Assembly (NCBI GenBank): GCA_050789255.1
Contig: JBOZRQ010000049.1
Coordinates: 124,001 to 188,000 of the forward strand
From: JBOZRQ01 sp050789255
GTDB taxonomy: Bacteria > Bacillota > Sulfobacillia > Symbiobacteriales > Symbiobacteriaceae
Reading direction: 5' to 3'
Length of the DNA: 64,000 nucleotides
The position numbers and the translations under genes were made by a program. The stretch's first letter is position 1; each line of letters opens with the position of its first letter. Under the pieces are notes generated by a model. The model ran no database searches. It had not been told where the DNA came from and saw only the letters and a list, made by a program, of their open reading frames with translations. This document shows, one piece after another, positions 1-8,202 of this stretch.

Positions 1-1258
1 CGAGAGCACCGCGTGCGGCTTCCTCCAGGGTCTTGAGGATGGCCTTGAGGTCCATCCGGGTCTCCTTCTTCAGCAGGCCGAACGCCCAGGCCAGGGCCGA
101 GGCGTAAATCGCCGAGCGGGCCGGGCTGAACCCCACATCCATCATGTAGACGATGGCGACCAGGGGGACGATCAGATAGCCCTGCTTGAAGATGACATCC
201 TTCCAGGTGGGTAGTTGATCGGAAGGGATGCCCTTCAGGCCGATGCGCCTCGCCTCGAAGTGGACCATGATGAAGACCGCCGTGAAGTAGAGCAGGGCCG
301 GAATCGCAGCGGCCTTCGCGATCTCCAGGTAGGGCACGTTGAGGAACTCAACCATCACGAAGGCGGCGGCGCCCATGATCGGCGGCATGATCTGGCCGCC
401 GGTGGAGGCCGAAGCTTCTACTGCTGCGGCAAACTCGGCGCGGTAGCCCAGCTTCTTCATCATCGGGATGGTGAAGGAGCCGGAGCCGACGGTGTTGGCG
501 ATGGAGGAACCGGAGATGGTCCCCTCCAGGGCGCTGGAGATGACCGCCGCCTTGGCCGGACCGCCCGGGCTGCGCCCGGTGAGCGCCATGGCGATGTTGA
601 TGAAGAAGTCACGGATGCCGGTTTGGGCCAGGAACTGTGCAAAGATGAGGTAGACGAAGATCACCGTCGCGGAGACATGCAGCGGGGTGCCGAAGATGCC
701 CTCGGTGGTCAGGTAGGTGTGCTCCAGCACCCGCTCATAGGAGAAACCGCGGTGGCCGAAGAGCCCCGGCACGAAGTTGCCGTACAGGGCGTAAGCCACA
801 AAGCCGAGGGCGACCAGGACCATCGCCCAGCCGGCCACGCGGCGGGTTGCCTCCAGGACCAACGTAATGCCGATGGCCGCCACCAGGAAATCCATCGGCG
901 TGTGGAGGCCGGAACGCTGTACGAGCGCTTCGTAGAAGATCACGTGGTAGAAGCCTGCGGCCAGGCCCAGAACGGCCAGACCGATGTCGTACCAGGGGAC
1001 GCGCCCCTTGATATTGCCCTGCTTGGCCGGGTACAGGAGGAAGATCATGCCCAGGGCCATCGCCAGATGAGGAGCACGCTGGAGCTGCGGAGGCAGGAGT
1101 TGGATCGTGGCTGTGTAGATGTGGAAGAGCGACAGGCCGATCCCCATAAAGGTGATGACCATCGCCCACGGGCCTGTCAGTCGCCGGAACGCTGATTCAC
1201 GGTCAATTTTGACCAACAGATCGTCGGCATTCAGGGCAGGCGTCTCGTGCTGCGCCAT
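1..1258 (-). CDS. TRAP transporter fused permease (12TM/4TM type), C-terminus cut by window edge
   Basis: This is the membrane component of a TAXI-type TRAP transporter, which imports a carboxylate-like solute using an ion gradient. Translating the minus strand from ATG 1258 gives about 419 residues with many hydrophobic segments and no stop before the left edge, so the 3' end is missing. The stretch GTISGSSIANTVGSG, followed by PMMKKLGY, is characteristic of the large DctM-like subunit, and the extra N-terminal helices fit the fused small-plus-large subunit form that accompanies TAXI binding proteins. The start overlaps the end of the DUF1850 gene by 28 bases, so it is the third gene of the operon starting at 2749. 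The solute cannot be read from the sequence. Confidence 0.9.
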   Translation of the reverse strand, partial: MAQHETPALNADDLLVKIDRESAFRRLTGPWAMVITFMGIGLSLFHIYTATIQLLPPQLQRAPHLAMALGMIFLLYPAKQGNIKGRVPWYDIGLAVLGLAAGFYHVIFYEALVQRSGLHTPMDFLVAAIGITLVLEATRRVAGWAMVLVALGFVAYALYGNFVPGLFGHRGFSYERVLEHTYLTTEGIFGTPLHVSATVIFVYLIFAQFLAQTGIRDFFINIAMALTGRSPGGPAKAAVISSALEGTISGSSIANTVGSGSFTIPMMKKLGYRAEFAAAVEASASTGGQIMPPIMGAAAFVMVEFLNVPYLEIAKAAAIPALLYFTAVFIMVHFEARRIGLKGIPSDQLPTWKDVIFKQGYLIVPLVAIVYMMDVGFSPARSAIYASALAWAFGLLKKETRMDLKAILKTLEEAARGAL

Positions 1259-1764
1259 TGACGCACCTCCGAAAGCAGTATGAAGAGCCAGGGCTCCCGC
1301 TCAACCTGAACCTGGACCAACCGGTCGGGTCCCACGCCAGCAAGCATGTTCCATTCCCGGGCGCCGACCCTCAGGTAGTGCGTAATCGGCGCAACCCCCA
1401 GGTTAAGTCGCTGGTAGCGCTCGCTGTAGCCGGTCACGACGATACGGTCCCGCTCGATGCGCCAGGTGGTACCGCCCTCCGGTGCGGAGGGCAGGTTGGG
1501 GCCGAAGTGGTCGAAGATCATTTCTTCCAGGTGCAAAAGGCCGTTAGGTTCAACTTTGTATGTTTCGATGATAGGTCGTAGCGTCACCGTGTGTGTCCAG
1601 GTTAGCGTGAACTCGCTCCCGGCACCGGCTGGGACTGCCCAGAGCAGATCTCCTCCGCGGGTGGCGCGCACAGTCATGGCGCTGACCGGGAAGAGCAGGA
1701 GGGCGGCGGACACAAGGGCCGCCGCCCCCCACCCTAGTCGTATGCGCTTACTTGACGTTGACAC
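1231..1764 (-). CDS. DUF1850 domain protein of a TAXI-TRAP operon
   Basis: A 177-residue protein with an N-terminal hydrophobic segment (about residues 10-30) and a soluble remainder that looks extracytoplasmic. Features resembling DUF1850 are the early TWTHTVTLRPIIETY region and the GVGPDRLVQVQVER region near the end. DUF1850 genes commonly sit between a TAXI binding protein and the fused TRAP permease, exactly as here; their biochemical role is not known to me. The GTG start at 1764 lies inside the end of the binding-protein gene behind an AAGGAGAAGG ribosome site, and the stop overlaps the permease start, so the three genes are translationally coupled. Confidence 0.8.
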   Translation of the reverse strand: MSTSSKRIRLGWGAAALVSAALLLFPVSAMTVRATRGGDLLWAVPAGAGSEFTLTWTHTVTLRPIIETYKVEPNGLLHLEEMIFDHFGPNLPSAPEGGTTWRIERDRIVVTGYSERYQRLNLGVAPITHYLRVGAREWNMLAGVGPDRLVQVQVEREPWLFILLSEVRQWRSTRRLP

Positions 1765-2749
1765 CCTTCTCCTTCAGGTACTTCGCAGCGCCGGGATGGA
1801 AGGGAATGCTGATGCCGTCGGCAGCCTTCTTGATGTCGAACTCCTTGGCCTTGGCGTGGCCAATGTCGCCAGCCTTCTCGAAGAGCAGCTTGGTCATCTG
1901 GTAGACCAGGTCGGAATTCATCTCGTCACGGACGACCAGGATCGCCTGCACGGCGACGGTGTTGGTGTCGGCGTCCATGCCCTTGTAGGTGTCCTTCTTC
2001 ACGGTGAAGTTGGTGAAGAAGGGGTACTCCTTCTTAAGCTTGTCGACCTCAACAGTCACCAGGCGGATCGGGGTGGCCGTCTGGACGTCGGCCAGGGAGG
2101 CGTTGGGCACGCCGCCCACGATCACCAGGGCGTCGGCGGACTTCTCCTTCAGGGCGGTGGCGCCCTCAGCGAAGGGGATATACATGGGGGTCAGGTCCTT
2201 GTAGCTCATGCCGTAGGCAGCGAGGATCTGGCGGGAGTTGATCTCGGTGCCGGAGGCGGCGGCGCCGACCACGACCTTCTTGCCCTTCAGGTCGGGCACG
2301 GTCTTGATGGTGCTGTCAGCGCGAACCACAATGTGGACGACCTCGGGGTAGAGGTTGGCAACCGCCAGGTAGTTGGTGTACTTCTCGTTCTTCTCGGCGA
2401 AGGCTTCCTTGGCGTTGCGGCCGTAGTCCGCCACGTCGTTCTGGATCAGGGCCAGATCGACCTCGTTCTTACCCAGCATGCGCACGTTGGCCGCCGAAGC
2501 ACCGGTGGACTGCGCGGTCACGTTTAGGCCGGGGATGTTGTCCGCCCAGATCTTGCTCATGCCGCCACCTAGCGGGTAGTAGGTGCCGCCGGTGCCGCCG
2601 GTAGCCAGGAGCAGGTCAACCTTGTCGCCAGACTTCCAGGCCTTTTCCTTGACGGAACCGGAGCTGCCGCTGCTGCTGGAGCAGCCAGCCAGGGCACCCA
2701 GAAGTAAGATCGCTGCCAGGAAGATACTGAGCCGTTTACGCATCCGCAT
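1748..2749 (-). CDS. TAXI family TRAP transporter solute-binding lipoprotein
   Basis: This is the extracytoplasmic binding protein that captures solute for the downstream TRAP permease. It is 333 residues, with a lipoprotein signal whose lipobox LAGC puts the lipidated cysteine at residue 23. The mature part has the TAXI hallmarks: LLLATGGTGGTYYPLGG near residues 48-64, then QSTGASAANVRML and LALIQNDVADYG. It is the first gene of the operon, followed by DUF1850 and the permease with overlapping frames. The start ATG has an AGAGGGGG ribosome site. TAXI proteins often bind glutamate or other carboxylates, but the ligand is not determined here. Confidence 0.92.
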   Translation of the reverse strand: MRMRKRLSIFLAAILLLGALAGCSSSSGSSGSVKEKAWKSGDKVDLLLATGGTGGTYYPLGGGMSKIWADNIPGLNVTAQSTGASAANVRMLGKNEVDLALIQNDVADYGRNAKEAFAEKNEKYTNYLAVANLYPEVVHIVVRADSTIKTVPDLKGKKVVVGAAASGTEINSRQILAAYGMSYKDLTPMYIPFAEGATALKEKSADALVIVGGVPNASLADVQTATPIRLVTVEVDKLKKEYPFFTNFTVKKDTYKGMDADTNTVAVQAILVVRDEMNSDLVYQMTKLLFEKAGDIGHAKAKEFDIKKAADGISIPFHPGAAKYLKEKGVNVK

Positions 2750-2778
2750 AAGCCCCCTCTGTGTAAATGCGGGACGGC

Positions 2779-2784
2779 ATTATA
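2779..2784 (-). promoter_or_regulatory. Possible -10 element upstream of the TAXI-TRAP operon
   Basis: On the minus strand a perfect TATAAT lies about 30 bases before the binding-protein start, in an AT-rich stretch (2760-2880) that contrasts with the GC-rich surroundings. I found no convincing -35 hexamer at 16-18 bases upstream, so this is tentative. Confidence 0.3.
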
Positions 2785-2941
2785 AATACACTTCCTAACC
2801 ACTCTACCCCTTCCAACTAGCGTTATAATTTTACTAGCCCTTAATAATCAGTACCAAACGAGGGTTAACGGATTTGTGAAAGCAATAACGTGCAGGTGGG
2901 GATAAAGAAGTGGCGGCTCCGGCTGGAGCCGCCCTGTGGCG

Positions 2942-3250
2942 CTAGTCCTCGTCTTCGTCCTCGATCTCGTCACGGTGGCGCCGGGCCGGGCGTGAGGGCC
3001 TCAAATACCCGTAGAGCAGGGCTGCCGCAGCCCCCACCTCGTCAATGGTCGTCGTCTCCTCCGGGAGGGGAGGGAAGAACTGCTCGGCCAGCGGATCTCC
3101 CTGCTCCTTCAAGGCGGTAACGCAACGGTTGTACATGGCGGTCAGAATCCGGCTGCCTCGTTTCAGGCCGCCCGTGAGCGAGCCCTCCATGGCAACCTCC
3201 CGCAACTCTCGCGCCATCTTCATCAGGGTACCGCGATCCATAGTGCTCAT
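2942..3250 (-). CDS. Small acidic-tailed protein coupled to a sigma factor
   Basis: A 102-residue cytoplasmic-looking protein of unknown function. Its start overlaps the sigma-factor stop as ATGA, so the two are co-translated. The middle has two helical-looking stretches, and it ends with an arginine-rich patch followed by an acidic tail EIEDEDED. It lacks the transmembrane helix and the HxxxCxxC zinc motif expected of common anti-sigma factors. Position suggests it modulates the sigma factor, but that is inference. Longer in-frame starts inside the sigma gene are possible; the ATG at 3250 was chosen for the coupling geometry. Confidence 0.6.
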   Translation of the reverse strand: MSTMDRGTLMKMARELREVAMEGSLTGGLKRGSRILTAMYNRCVTALKEQGDPLAEQFFPPLPEETTTIDEVGAAAALLYGYLRPSRPARRHRDEIEDEDED

Positions 3251-3828
3251 GAGCGATGTGTCCCCTTCCCTGTCTTTAGAATGGAGGCGAGCCGGGCCTT
3301 CAGAATGCGGCGGCCTTCGTGCAGGCGCCACTTGATCGTGCTGATCGGGAGCAGCGTCAAGGCTGCGATCTCGGCCAGGCTCTGCTCCTGTAAATACCGG
3401 AGCCGGAGCAAGAGTCCGAATTCGCCCGGCAGCGTGTCTAACTCCTGGGAGATGGTGCTACGCAGAAGGCGGCGATCGAGCAGCCGCTCGACGGAACCAT
3501 CCTCATCGGCGAGGAACTCGGCCACGCGCAGCCAAGCCTCAGTGTCCAGGTAGATCTCATGCTGGCGCCGAGCCCGGGCCTTTCGATAGTTCATGCACTG
3601 GTAGAAGGTGAGCTTGCGTAACCAGGGCACAAACCTGTCGGCCTCTTCCAGCTGCCAAAGCTTTCGGAAGACCGCCAGCCAGATCTCCTGGGCAGCGTCG
3701 GGCCCGTCCCGGGCGCCGACATACCAGGCGGTCAGCGACTGGAGCAGGGCGTCGTGCCGCTCCACCAGGAGGTCGAACGCCTCCTTGTCCCCCTGCTGGG
3801 CTTGCTTGATCAACCGTTGCTCGTCCAT
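3247..3828 (-). CDS. RNA polymerase sigma factor, sigma-70 family (ECF-like)
   Basis: About 193 residues with region 2 (LIKQAQQGDKEAFDLLVERHD, then DAAQEIWLAVFRKLW and FVPWLRKLTFYQCMNY) and region 4 (LPGEFGLLLRLRYLQEQSL, then LLPISTIKWRLHEGR), the two-domain layout of extracytoplasmic-function sigma factors. These direct RNA polymerase to a small stress or envelope regulon. The ATG at 3828 has a GGGGTGG ribosome site; an ATG 57 bases upstream has none. It is followed by an overlapping small gene instead of a recognisable anti-sigma factor. The target promoters are unknown. Confidence 0.85.
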   Translation of the reverse strand: MDEQRLIKQAQQGDKEAFDLLVERHDALLQSLTAWYVGARDGPDAAQEIWLAVFRKLWQLEEADRFVPWLRKLTFYQCMNYRKARARRQHEIYLDTEAWLRVAEFLADEDGSVERLLDRRLLRSTISQELDTLPGEFGLLLRLRYLQEQSLAEIAALTLLPISTIKWRLHEGRRILKARLASILKTGKGTHRS

Positions 3829-3913
3829 GGGCCACCCCGCGGTCGCAGACTTCGGGGCCGGAGCGCTGTGAAGGCCTTCACCCATATAGACAGTGGAATG
3901 CTCAAGTTGGTTA

Positions 3914-3949
3914 GGAAAAAAGCAGGCACCTTTTAAAAAAGTGCCTGCT
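3914..3949 (-). terminator. Rho-independent terminator after liaR
   Basis: A perfect stem of AGCAGGCAC with GTGCCTGCT (3921-3929 and 3941-3949), followed on the minus strand by TTTTTTCC. It sits 7 bases past the response-regulator stop and ends the liaFSR transcript. Confidence 0.9.
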
Positions 3950-3955
3950 TCATGC

Positions 3956-4588
3956 TTACACCAGCTTGTTCTGCACAGCGTAAATGGCCAGCTGGGTGCG
4001 GTCCTGGAGCTGCAGCTTTTCCAGGAGATGGCTGACGTGGGTCTTCACCGTGCGCTCCCCGATGAAGAGCTTCTCGCCGATCTCCTTGTTGCTCATGCCC
4101 CGGCCGATCAGCTGGAGCACCTCCATCTCCCGGGGGCTGATCTCGTCGATGCCGGCCTGCTTCTTGGGCGGAGCGCTCAGCTCCTGCATCATGCGGGCGG
4201 CGGCCATGGGGTGCAGGGTGGGCTTGCCGGAGGCGGCGTTGCGAATCGCCTGGGCCAGCTCCTCCGCAGAGACATCCTTGAGGATGTACGAGAGTGCGCC
4301 AGCGCGAATGGCCGGTACCACACGCTCGTCATCCGGCATGCTGGTCAGCAGGATCACCCGGGATGTCAGGCTGGCCGCCAGGCTGAGGCGGGTCCCCTCG
4401 ATCCCGTCGGTCCCGGGCATCATCAGGTCCATCAGAATCACATCGGGCTTGAGCTCGCCAGCGAGCTTGGCACCAGCGGCGCCGTCGCTCGCCTCGCCGA
4501 CCACCTCGATATCGGACTCCATGGCCAGGTAGGCCTTCAGCCCTTCGCGAACCATCTTGTGATCGTCAACCAGCATCAGGCGAATCAT
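3956..4588 (-). CDS. liaR: LiaR-like NarL/FixJ response regulator
   Basis: A 210-residue DNA-binding response regulator. The receiver domain shows the acidic pocket VDDH (residues 7-10), the phospho-acceptor Asp54 in ILMDLMMPG and a late KD pair in SYILKDVSAEEL. The C-terminal LuxR-type helix-turn-helix reads SPREMEVLQLIGRGMSNKEI, then RTVKTHVSHLLEKL. Its ATG overlaps the histidine-kinase stop (ATGA), and liaF precedes the kinase. This liaF-liaS-liaR order is the classic Firmicute module that answers cell-wall antibiotics and envelope stress. No obvious target promoter is visible in the window. Confidence 0.9.
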   Translation of the reverse strand: MIRLMLVDDHKMVREGLKAYLAMESDIEVVGEASDGAAGAKLAGELKPDVILMDLMMPGTDGIEGTRLSLAASLTSRVILLTSMPDDERVVPAIRAGALSYILKDVSAEELAQAIRNAASGKPTLHPMAAARMMQELSAPPKKQAGIDEISPREMEVLQLIGRGMSNKEIGEKLFIGERTVKTHVSHLLEKLQLQDRTQLAIYAVQNKLV

Positions 4589-5646
4589 GGCAGGTCGTCT
4601 CCTTCCTCAGTCAGGGGCAGCGTAACAGCGATCTCGGTGCCTTCGCCGGGGGCGCTCTTGACTCGCAGGGCGCCGCCCAGCGCGGCCACCCGCTCATGCA
4701 TGCCCACCAGGCCTACCGAGGTCGGCCGCACGTCGGCCCGGGGGTCGAAGCCCTGGCCGTCATCGGTGATGCGAAGCAAGATTCCCTCGCCGGTGCGGGC
4801 CAGCGTGACCCACACGGTGTTGGCCCCGGCGTGCTTGCTGATGTTGTTCAGTGTCTCCTGTGCGACGCGGAAGAGGTTGGCCGCCTTCTGGCCGGTCAGC
4901 CGGACCGACAGGTCGATCGCCAGCTCAGCCTCCCAGCCCTCTTTGGATGCTGCGGCCTTCACGTATTCGGCGAGCGCCGGCCCCAACCCCTGCTGCTCCA
5001 GGGTCGTAGGGCGCAACTGGAGAATCAGACCGCGGGTCTCGCTGTGGGCGCCCCGTGCCAGCTCTTCCAGGGCAGCCAGCTCGGGGACCAGCACCGATGC
5101 TTCGCCGCCCAGCTTCTCCAGCCGCTTGCGGGCCGCTGCGGTGCGCATCGCCAGGACGAAGAGCTGCTGGTTGACGGTGTCGTGCAGGTCGCGGGCCAGC
5201 TTGGCCCGCTCCTCCAGGGCGGCGCCCCGCCCGGCCTCCTCGGCGAGCGTGCGGTTCTGCTCGGCCAGCCGGTTCAGGCTGGCCACCGCCCGCTCCAGTT
5301 CCTCGGCCATCCGGTTCATCTGCTCCTCCAGCAGGCCGACCTCGTCCGGGTAGTCAGCGGGGAGGCGCATGCGGAAGTCGCCCCGGGCGATGTGGCCAGC
5401 CATGTCCCCGGCATCCCACAGGCGCAGCTTGATCCGCCGGGCCATCATGAAGGCATAACCCGAGCCAACGAGCCCGCCGACCAGACCCGCGGCGGCGCCC
5501 GCAGCCAGGGCGGCTGCGGGCTGAAGTCCAGAGGCGGTCCCGACGTAGTAGCCAGCGACCACGAGGCCCGTCCCAAGGACGCTTACGACCAGGAGGACTG
5601 CGGCCAGCTTCCACTGCAGTCCCAGGGAGCCGCGGCTGCCGTTCAT
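4585..5646 (-). CDS. liaS: LiaS-like sensor histidine kinase
   Basis: A 353-residue membrane kinase of the HisKA_3 (NarX/LiaS) class. Two hydrophobic segments (about residues 12-34 and 42-68) with almost no extracytoplasmic loop mark it as an intramembrane-sensing type. A HAMP-like linker follows (residues 70-125), then the H-box ERAKLARDLHDTVNQQLF with phospho-His155, and an HATPase domain with DDGQGFDP and GLVGMHERV. It overlaps both liaF (upstream) and liaR (downstream) as ATGA, so the three are one operon. By family knowledge it phosphorylates LiaR and is held in check by LiaF. Confidence 0.9.
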   Translation of the reverse strand: MNGSRGSLGLQWKLAAVLLVVSVLGTGLVVAGYYVGTASGLQPAAALAAGAAAGLVGGLVGSGYAFMMARRIKLRLWDAGDMAGHIARGDFRMRLPADYPDEVGLLEEQMNRMAEELERAVASLNRLAEQNRTLAEEAGRGAALEERAKLARDLHDTVNQQLFVLAMRTAAARKRLEKLGGEASVLVPELAALEELARGAHSETRGLILQLRPTTLEQQGLGPALAEYVKAAASKEGWEAELAIDLSVRLTGQKAANLFRVAQETLNNISKHAGANTVWVTLARTGEGILLRITDDGQGFDPRADVRPTSVGLVGMHERVAALGGALRVKSAPGEGTEIAVTLPLTEEGDDLP

Positions 5647-6392
5647 TCGACGATCAGCCTGGTCGGCGTGGACGGCACGTGCACAATCCGAAGGCTGCCG
5701 ATGCCCAGCTTGGCGTGGATGCGCAGCAGAACCTCCGACTCGGGTACGGCAACCGTCTTGGACAGTTTCAGGCCGAACCCGTTGCGATGGTCGCCCAGCA
5801 CAGTCAGTTCGCCGATGCCGGCGGTCGCCTCAACCTCGACGGAGATGTTGTCGGGCACCCGAATCACCATTTCGCCAATGCCCGCCTTGAATTCGACCCG
5901 ATGCTCTCCCGGCGTGATGTCGGCCGTGGAGAGGTCAATCTTGATATCGCCCACACCGTGGTCGAAGGAGAGATCCTTGTCAAGCACCCAGGGCCCCCGG
6001 CCCATGCGCACCTCGCCGACCGGGCCGCCCTTGCCCGCTCCGCTCCAGTCCCAGCTCCAGGAGGCCTTGGCCCTGCCGAAGAAGACAGACACGCCGATGG
6101 CGATCAGGAGCAGGGGCCAGCCCGACTTGGCGATCACTCCGGCGTCAACGCCGCCAGGGAGCATCACGCCGGCGTTGGCCAGAATGGTGCTCAGGCCCAT
6201 GGCGCCCAGCCAAAGGCCAAGGGCGATGCCAAACCAGGAGACCTTCCGGATGGAGCTCCAGAGGATGCCGAAGCCCGCCAGCGTGCCCACGACCGGCCAG
6301 AACGACAGGCCAAACTGAAACTGACCGGTCCCCTGCAGCAGAGCCAGGACACCGAGAACGACCAGGACAAAACCCCACACTTGCCGTTTCAT
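5643..6392 (-). CDS. liaF: LiaF-like membrane regulator of the LiaSR system
   Basis: A 249-residue protein with about four transmembrane segments in residues 5-110, followed by a repetitive beta-rich cytoplasmic domain containing the glycine motifs DHGVGDIKIDLS, AGIGEMVIRVP and AGIGELTVLGD typical of LiaF. In Bacillus, LiaF inhibits the LiaS kinase until the envelope is damaged. It is the first gene of the operon, with an AAGGAG ribosome site about 12 bases before the ATG. A relationship to other toast-rack-domain proteins is possible, but the coupled liaS and liaR make the assignment firm. Confidence 0.88.
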   Translation of the reverse strand: MKRQVWGFVLVVLGVLALLQGTGQFQFGLSFWPVVGTLAGFGILWSSIRKVSWFGIALGLWLGAMGLSTILANAGVMLPGGVDAGVIAKSGWPLLLIAIGVSVFFGRAKASWSWDWSGAGKGGPVGEVRMGRGPWVLDKDLSFDHGVGDIKIDLSTADITPGEHRVEFKAGIGEMVIRVPDNISVEVEATAGIGELTVLGDHRNGFGLKLSKTVAVPESEVLLRIHAKLGIGSLRIVHVPSTPTRLIVE

Positions 6393-6522
6393 AATTGTAT
6401 ACGCTCCTTCTGAAACCGGTGCTGTGCATGTCGAAGCACCGTTCTGAACCTAGATTACCAGGGGAGCAGTGCTTGTCACAGGTACAGTGGTGTGATTGCA
6501 CATCGTCCTTAGGTACGATGTA

Positions 6523-6546
6523 GGGCCGGTCAAAAACGACCGGCCC
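6523..6546 (-). terminator. GC-rich hairpin after the MurE-type gene
   Basis: GGGCCGGTC pairs with GACCGGCCC across a 5-6 base loop, 12 bases beyond the murE stop. No T run follows on the minus strand, so it is either a weak terminator or a 3'-end stabiliser. Confidence 0.5.
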
Positions 6547-6558
6547 CAAAAAGCGTGT

Positions 6559-8073
6559 TTATGCGGTAACCCGGCGCCGGCGGTTGGGGTCGAGCAGCAG
6601 GCGCCGCAGGGCGTCCTCGGCGGCGGGAACGTCGCCGTGCCAGGTGGTGGGGTGCAGTACCTCAAGGTCGGTCTCGTTGCCCTTGCCGGTGATGAGGACG
6701 ATGTCGCCGGGCGCCGCCATCCGGATGGCACAGTCGATCGCCTCGACCCGGTCCTCGATCATCACGATTTCGACGCCGTCGCGCCGGATGCCCGTGGCGA
6801 TCTGCCGGGAGATCTCCATGGCGCTCTCGGTCCGGGGGTCCTCCTCGGTCAGGACCAGCACGTCGCAGTAATGCGCAGCGATGCGGCCCATGTCGGGGCG
6901 CTTGGTCTGGTCGCGGTGGCCCGCCGAGCCGAAGACCATGAAGACCCGGCTGCCGGGCTCCTTGATGCGGGCCACGTCGGAAAGCAGCTTCTCGAAGCCG
7001 TCGGGGGTGTGGGCGTAGTCGACCACCACGGTGAAGTCCTGGCCGCAGTCCACCCGCTCGAAGCGGCCCGGGGCGCCCTTCGCCCAGCGGATCGCCTCGA
7101 CCCCGTTGCTCATGCCATAACCCAGCGCCATGCCCGTAGCCATGGCAGCCAGTGCGTTGCTCACGTTGTAGTTGCCAAAGAGGTGGACAGCCTCCACCTC
7201 GGCCTCGCCGATGGGGCAAACCAGCCGGTACGCCGCCCCGGATGGGGTCAGCCGCACGTTGGTGGCCCGAACGACGGCGCCGTCGGCAAAGCCGTAGGTC
7301 ATGAGGCGGACACCGGGCGGCACCTCGGCGGCCATACGGGCGCCGTAGGGATCGTCCAGGTTAATTACAGCCACGGCGCCCGGTCGCAGCATGCGGAAGA
7401 GCTTGGCCTTGGCGTTGAAGTATGACTCCATGTCGCCGTGGTAATCCAGGTGCTCATGGGTCAGGTTGGTGTACACGGCCACGTCGAAGCGGCAGTGATC
7501 GACCCGGTGCTGCTCCAGGGCATGGGAGGTGACCTCCATGGCCACCACATCCACGTCGTGCTGAACCATTTCGGCCAGCAGGCGCTGCAGGGTGTGGGCC
7601 TCAGGGGTTGTGTAGCCGCTCTTGGCCTCCAGGACCTGGTCGTCGATCATCATCCCGGCGGTGCCAATGACCCCGGCCCGCCGACCGGCGCTGCGCGCAA
7701 TCGCTTGGACCAGAAAGGCGATGGTCGTCTTGCCGTTTGTGCCTGTAATACCAACGGTCTTCAGCTTCCGGGATGGCGATCCGTACAGCTTGGCCGCAAG
7801 TGCGCTGAGCGCGTACCGGCTGTCAGGGACTACAGCCATCGCCACGCCGGGAGCCACGGAAACCTCTCGCTGACCCACCACAGCCACCGCACCGCGCTCA
7901 AGGGCCTGCCCGATGAAGGCAGCGGCATCGACGCGGCTCCCCGGGATGGACACAAAGAGATCCCCGGGCTTCACCTGGCGCGAATCGGCCGCGATGCCCA
8001 GTACCTCTTGCTCCCCGACCCCGGTGATCACAGCCCCTTCACCCAATGCCGTTAACAGCTCACGCAGCTTCAA
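6559..8073 (-). CDS. MurE-type Mur ligase (UDP-MurNAc-tripeptide synthetase family), divergent
   Basis: A 504-residue cytoplasmic Mur ligase. Canonical MurE adds the third amino acid to UDP-MurNAc-L-Ala-D-Glu using ATP. The P-loop GTNGKTT is at residues 111-117, the central TNLTHEHLDYHG motif at 202-213 and YAHTPDGFEKLL at about 353-364. Two specificity regions deviate: the usual DNPR that recognises diaminopimelate reads EDPR (411-414), and the usual GKGHE reads GKGNE (464-468). It stands alone, not in a cell-wall cluster, so it may be a paralog with another substrate. Start is TTG with GGAGGG nine bases upstream. The family is certain, the exact substrate is not. Confidence 0.85.
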   Translation of the reverse strand: MKLRELLTALGEGAVITGVGEQEVLGIAADSRQVKPGDLFVSIPGSRVDAAAFIGQALERGAVAVVGQREVSVAPGVAMAVVPDSRYALSALAAKLYGSPSRKLKTVGITGTNGKTTIAFLVQAIARSAGRRAGVIGTAGMMIDDQVLEAKSGYTTPEAHTLQRLLAEMVQHDVDVVAMEVTSHALEQHRVDHCRFDVAVYTNLTHEHLDYHGDMESYFNAKAKLFRMLRPGAVAVINLDDPYGARMAAEVPPGVRLMTYGFADGAVVRATNVRLTPSGAAYRLVCPIGEAEVEAVHLFGNYNVSNALAAMATGMALGYGMSNGVEAIRWAKGAPGRFERVDCGQDFTVVVDYAHTPDGFEKLLSDVARIKEPGSRVFMVFGSAGHRDQTKRPDMGRIAAHYCDVLVLTEEDPRTESAMEISRQIATGIRRDGVEIVMIEDRVEAIDCAIRMAAPGDIVLITGKGNETDLEVLHPTTWHGDVPAAEDALRRLLLDPNRRRRVTA

Positions 8074-8202
8074 TGCGGGTGTCCCTCCGTCAACATCTCT
8101 ACCTGATCAAGTTCGGACATATGCCGCAAACATTTCTACAGGCTTCGACAATATCCTCTCCTGACATGCTGTTTTGGAAGGAACTAAAGATTTACCCTCA
8201 TT

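Noticed and set aside
215..1195. Long plus-strand open frame of 326 codons
   Set aside because: It is antisense to the clear TRAP permease frame and its composition (long runs of Arg, His, Asp, Gly) is that of a shadow frame in GC-rich DNA.
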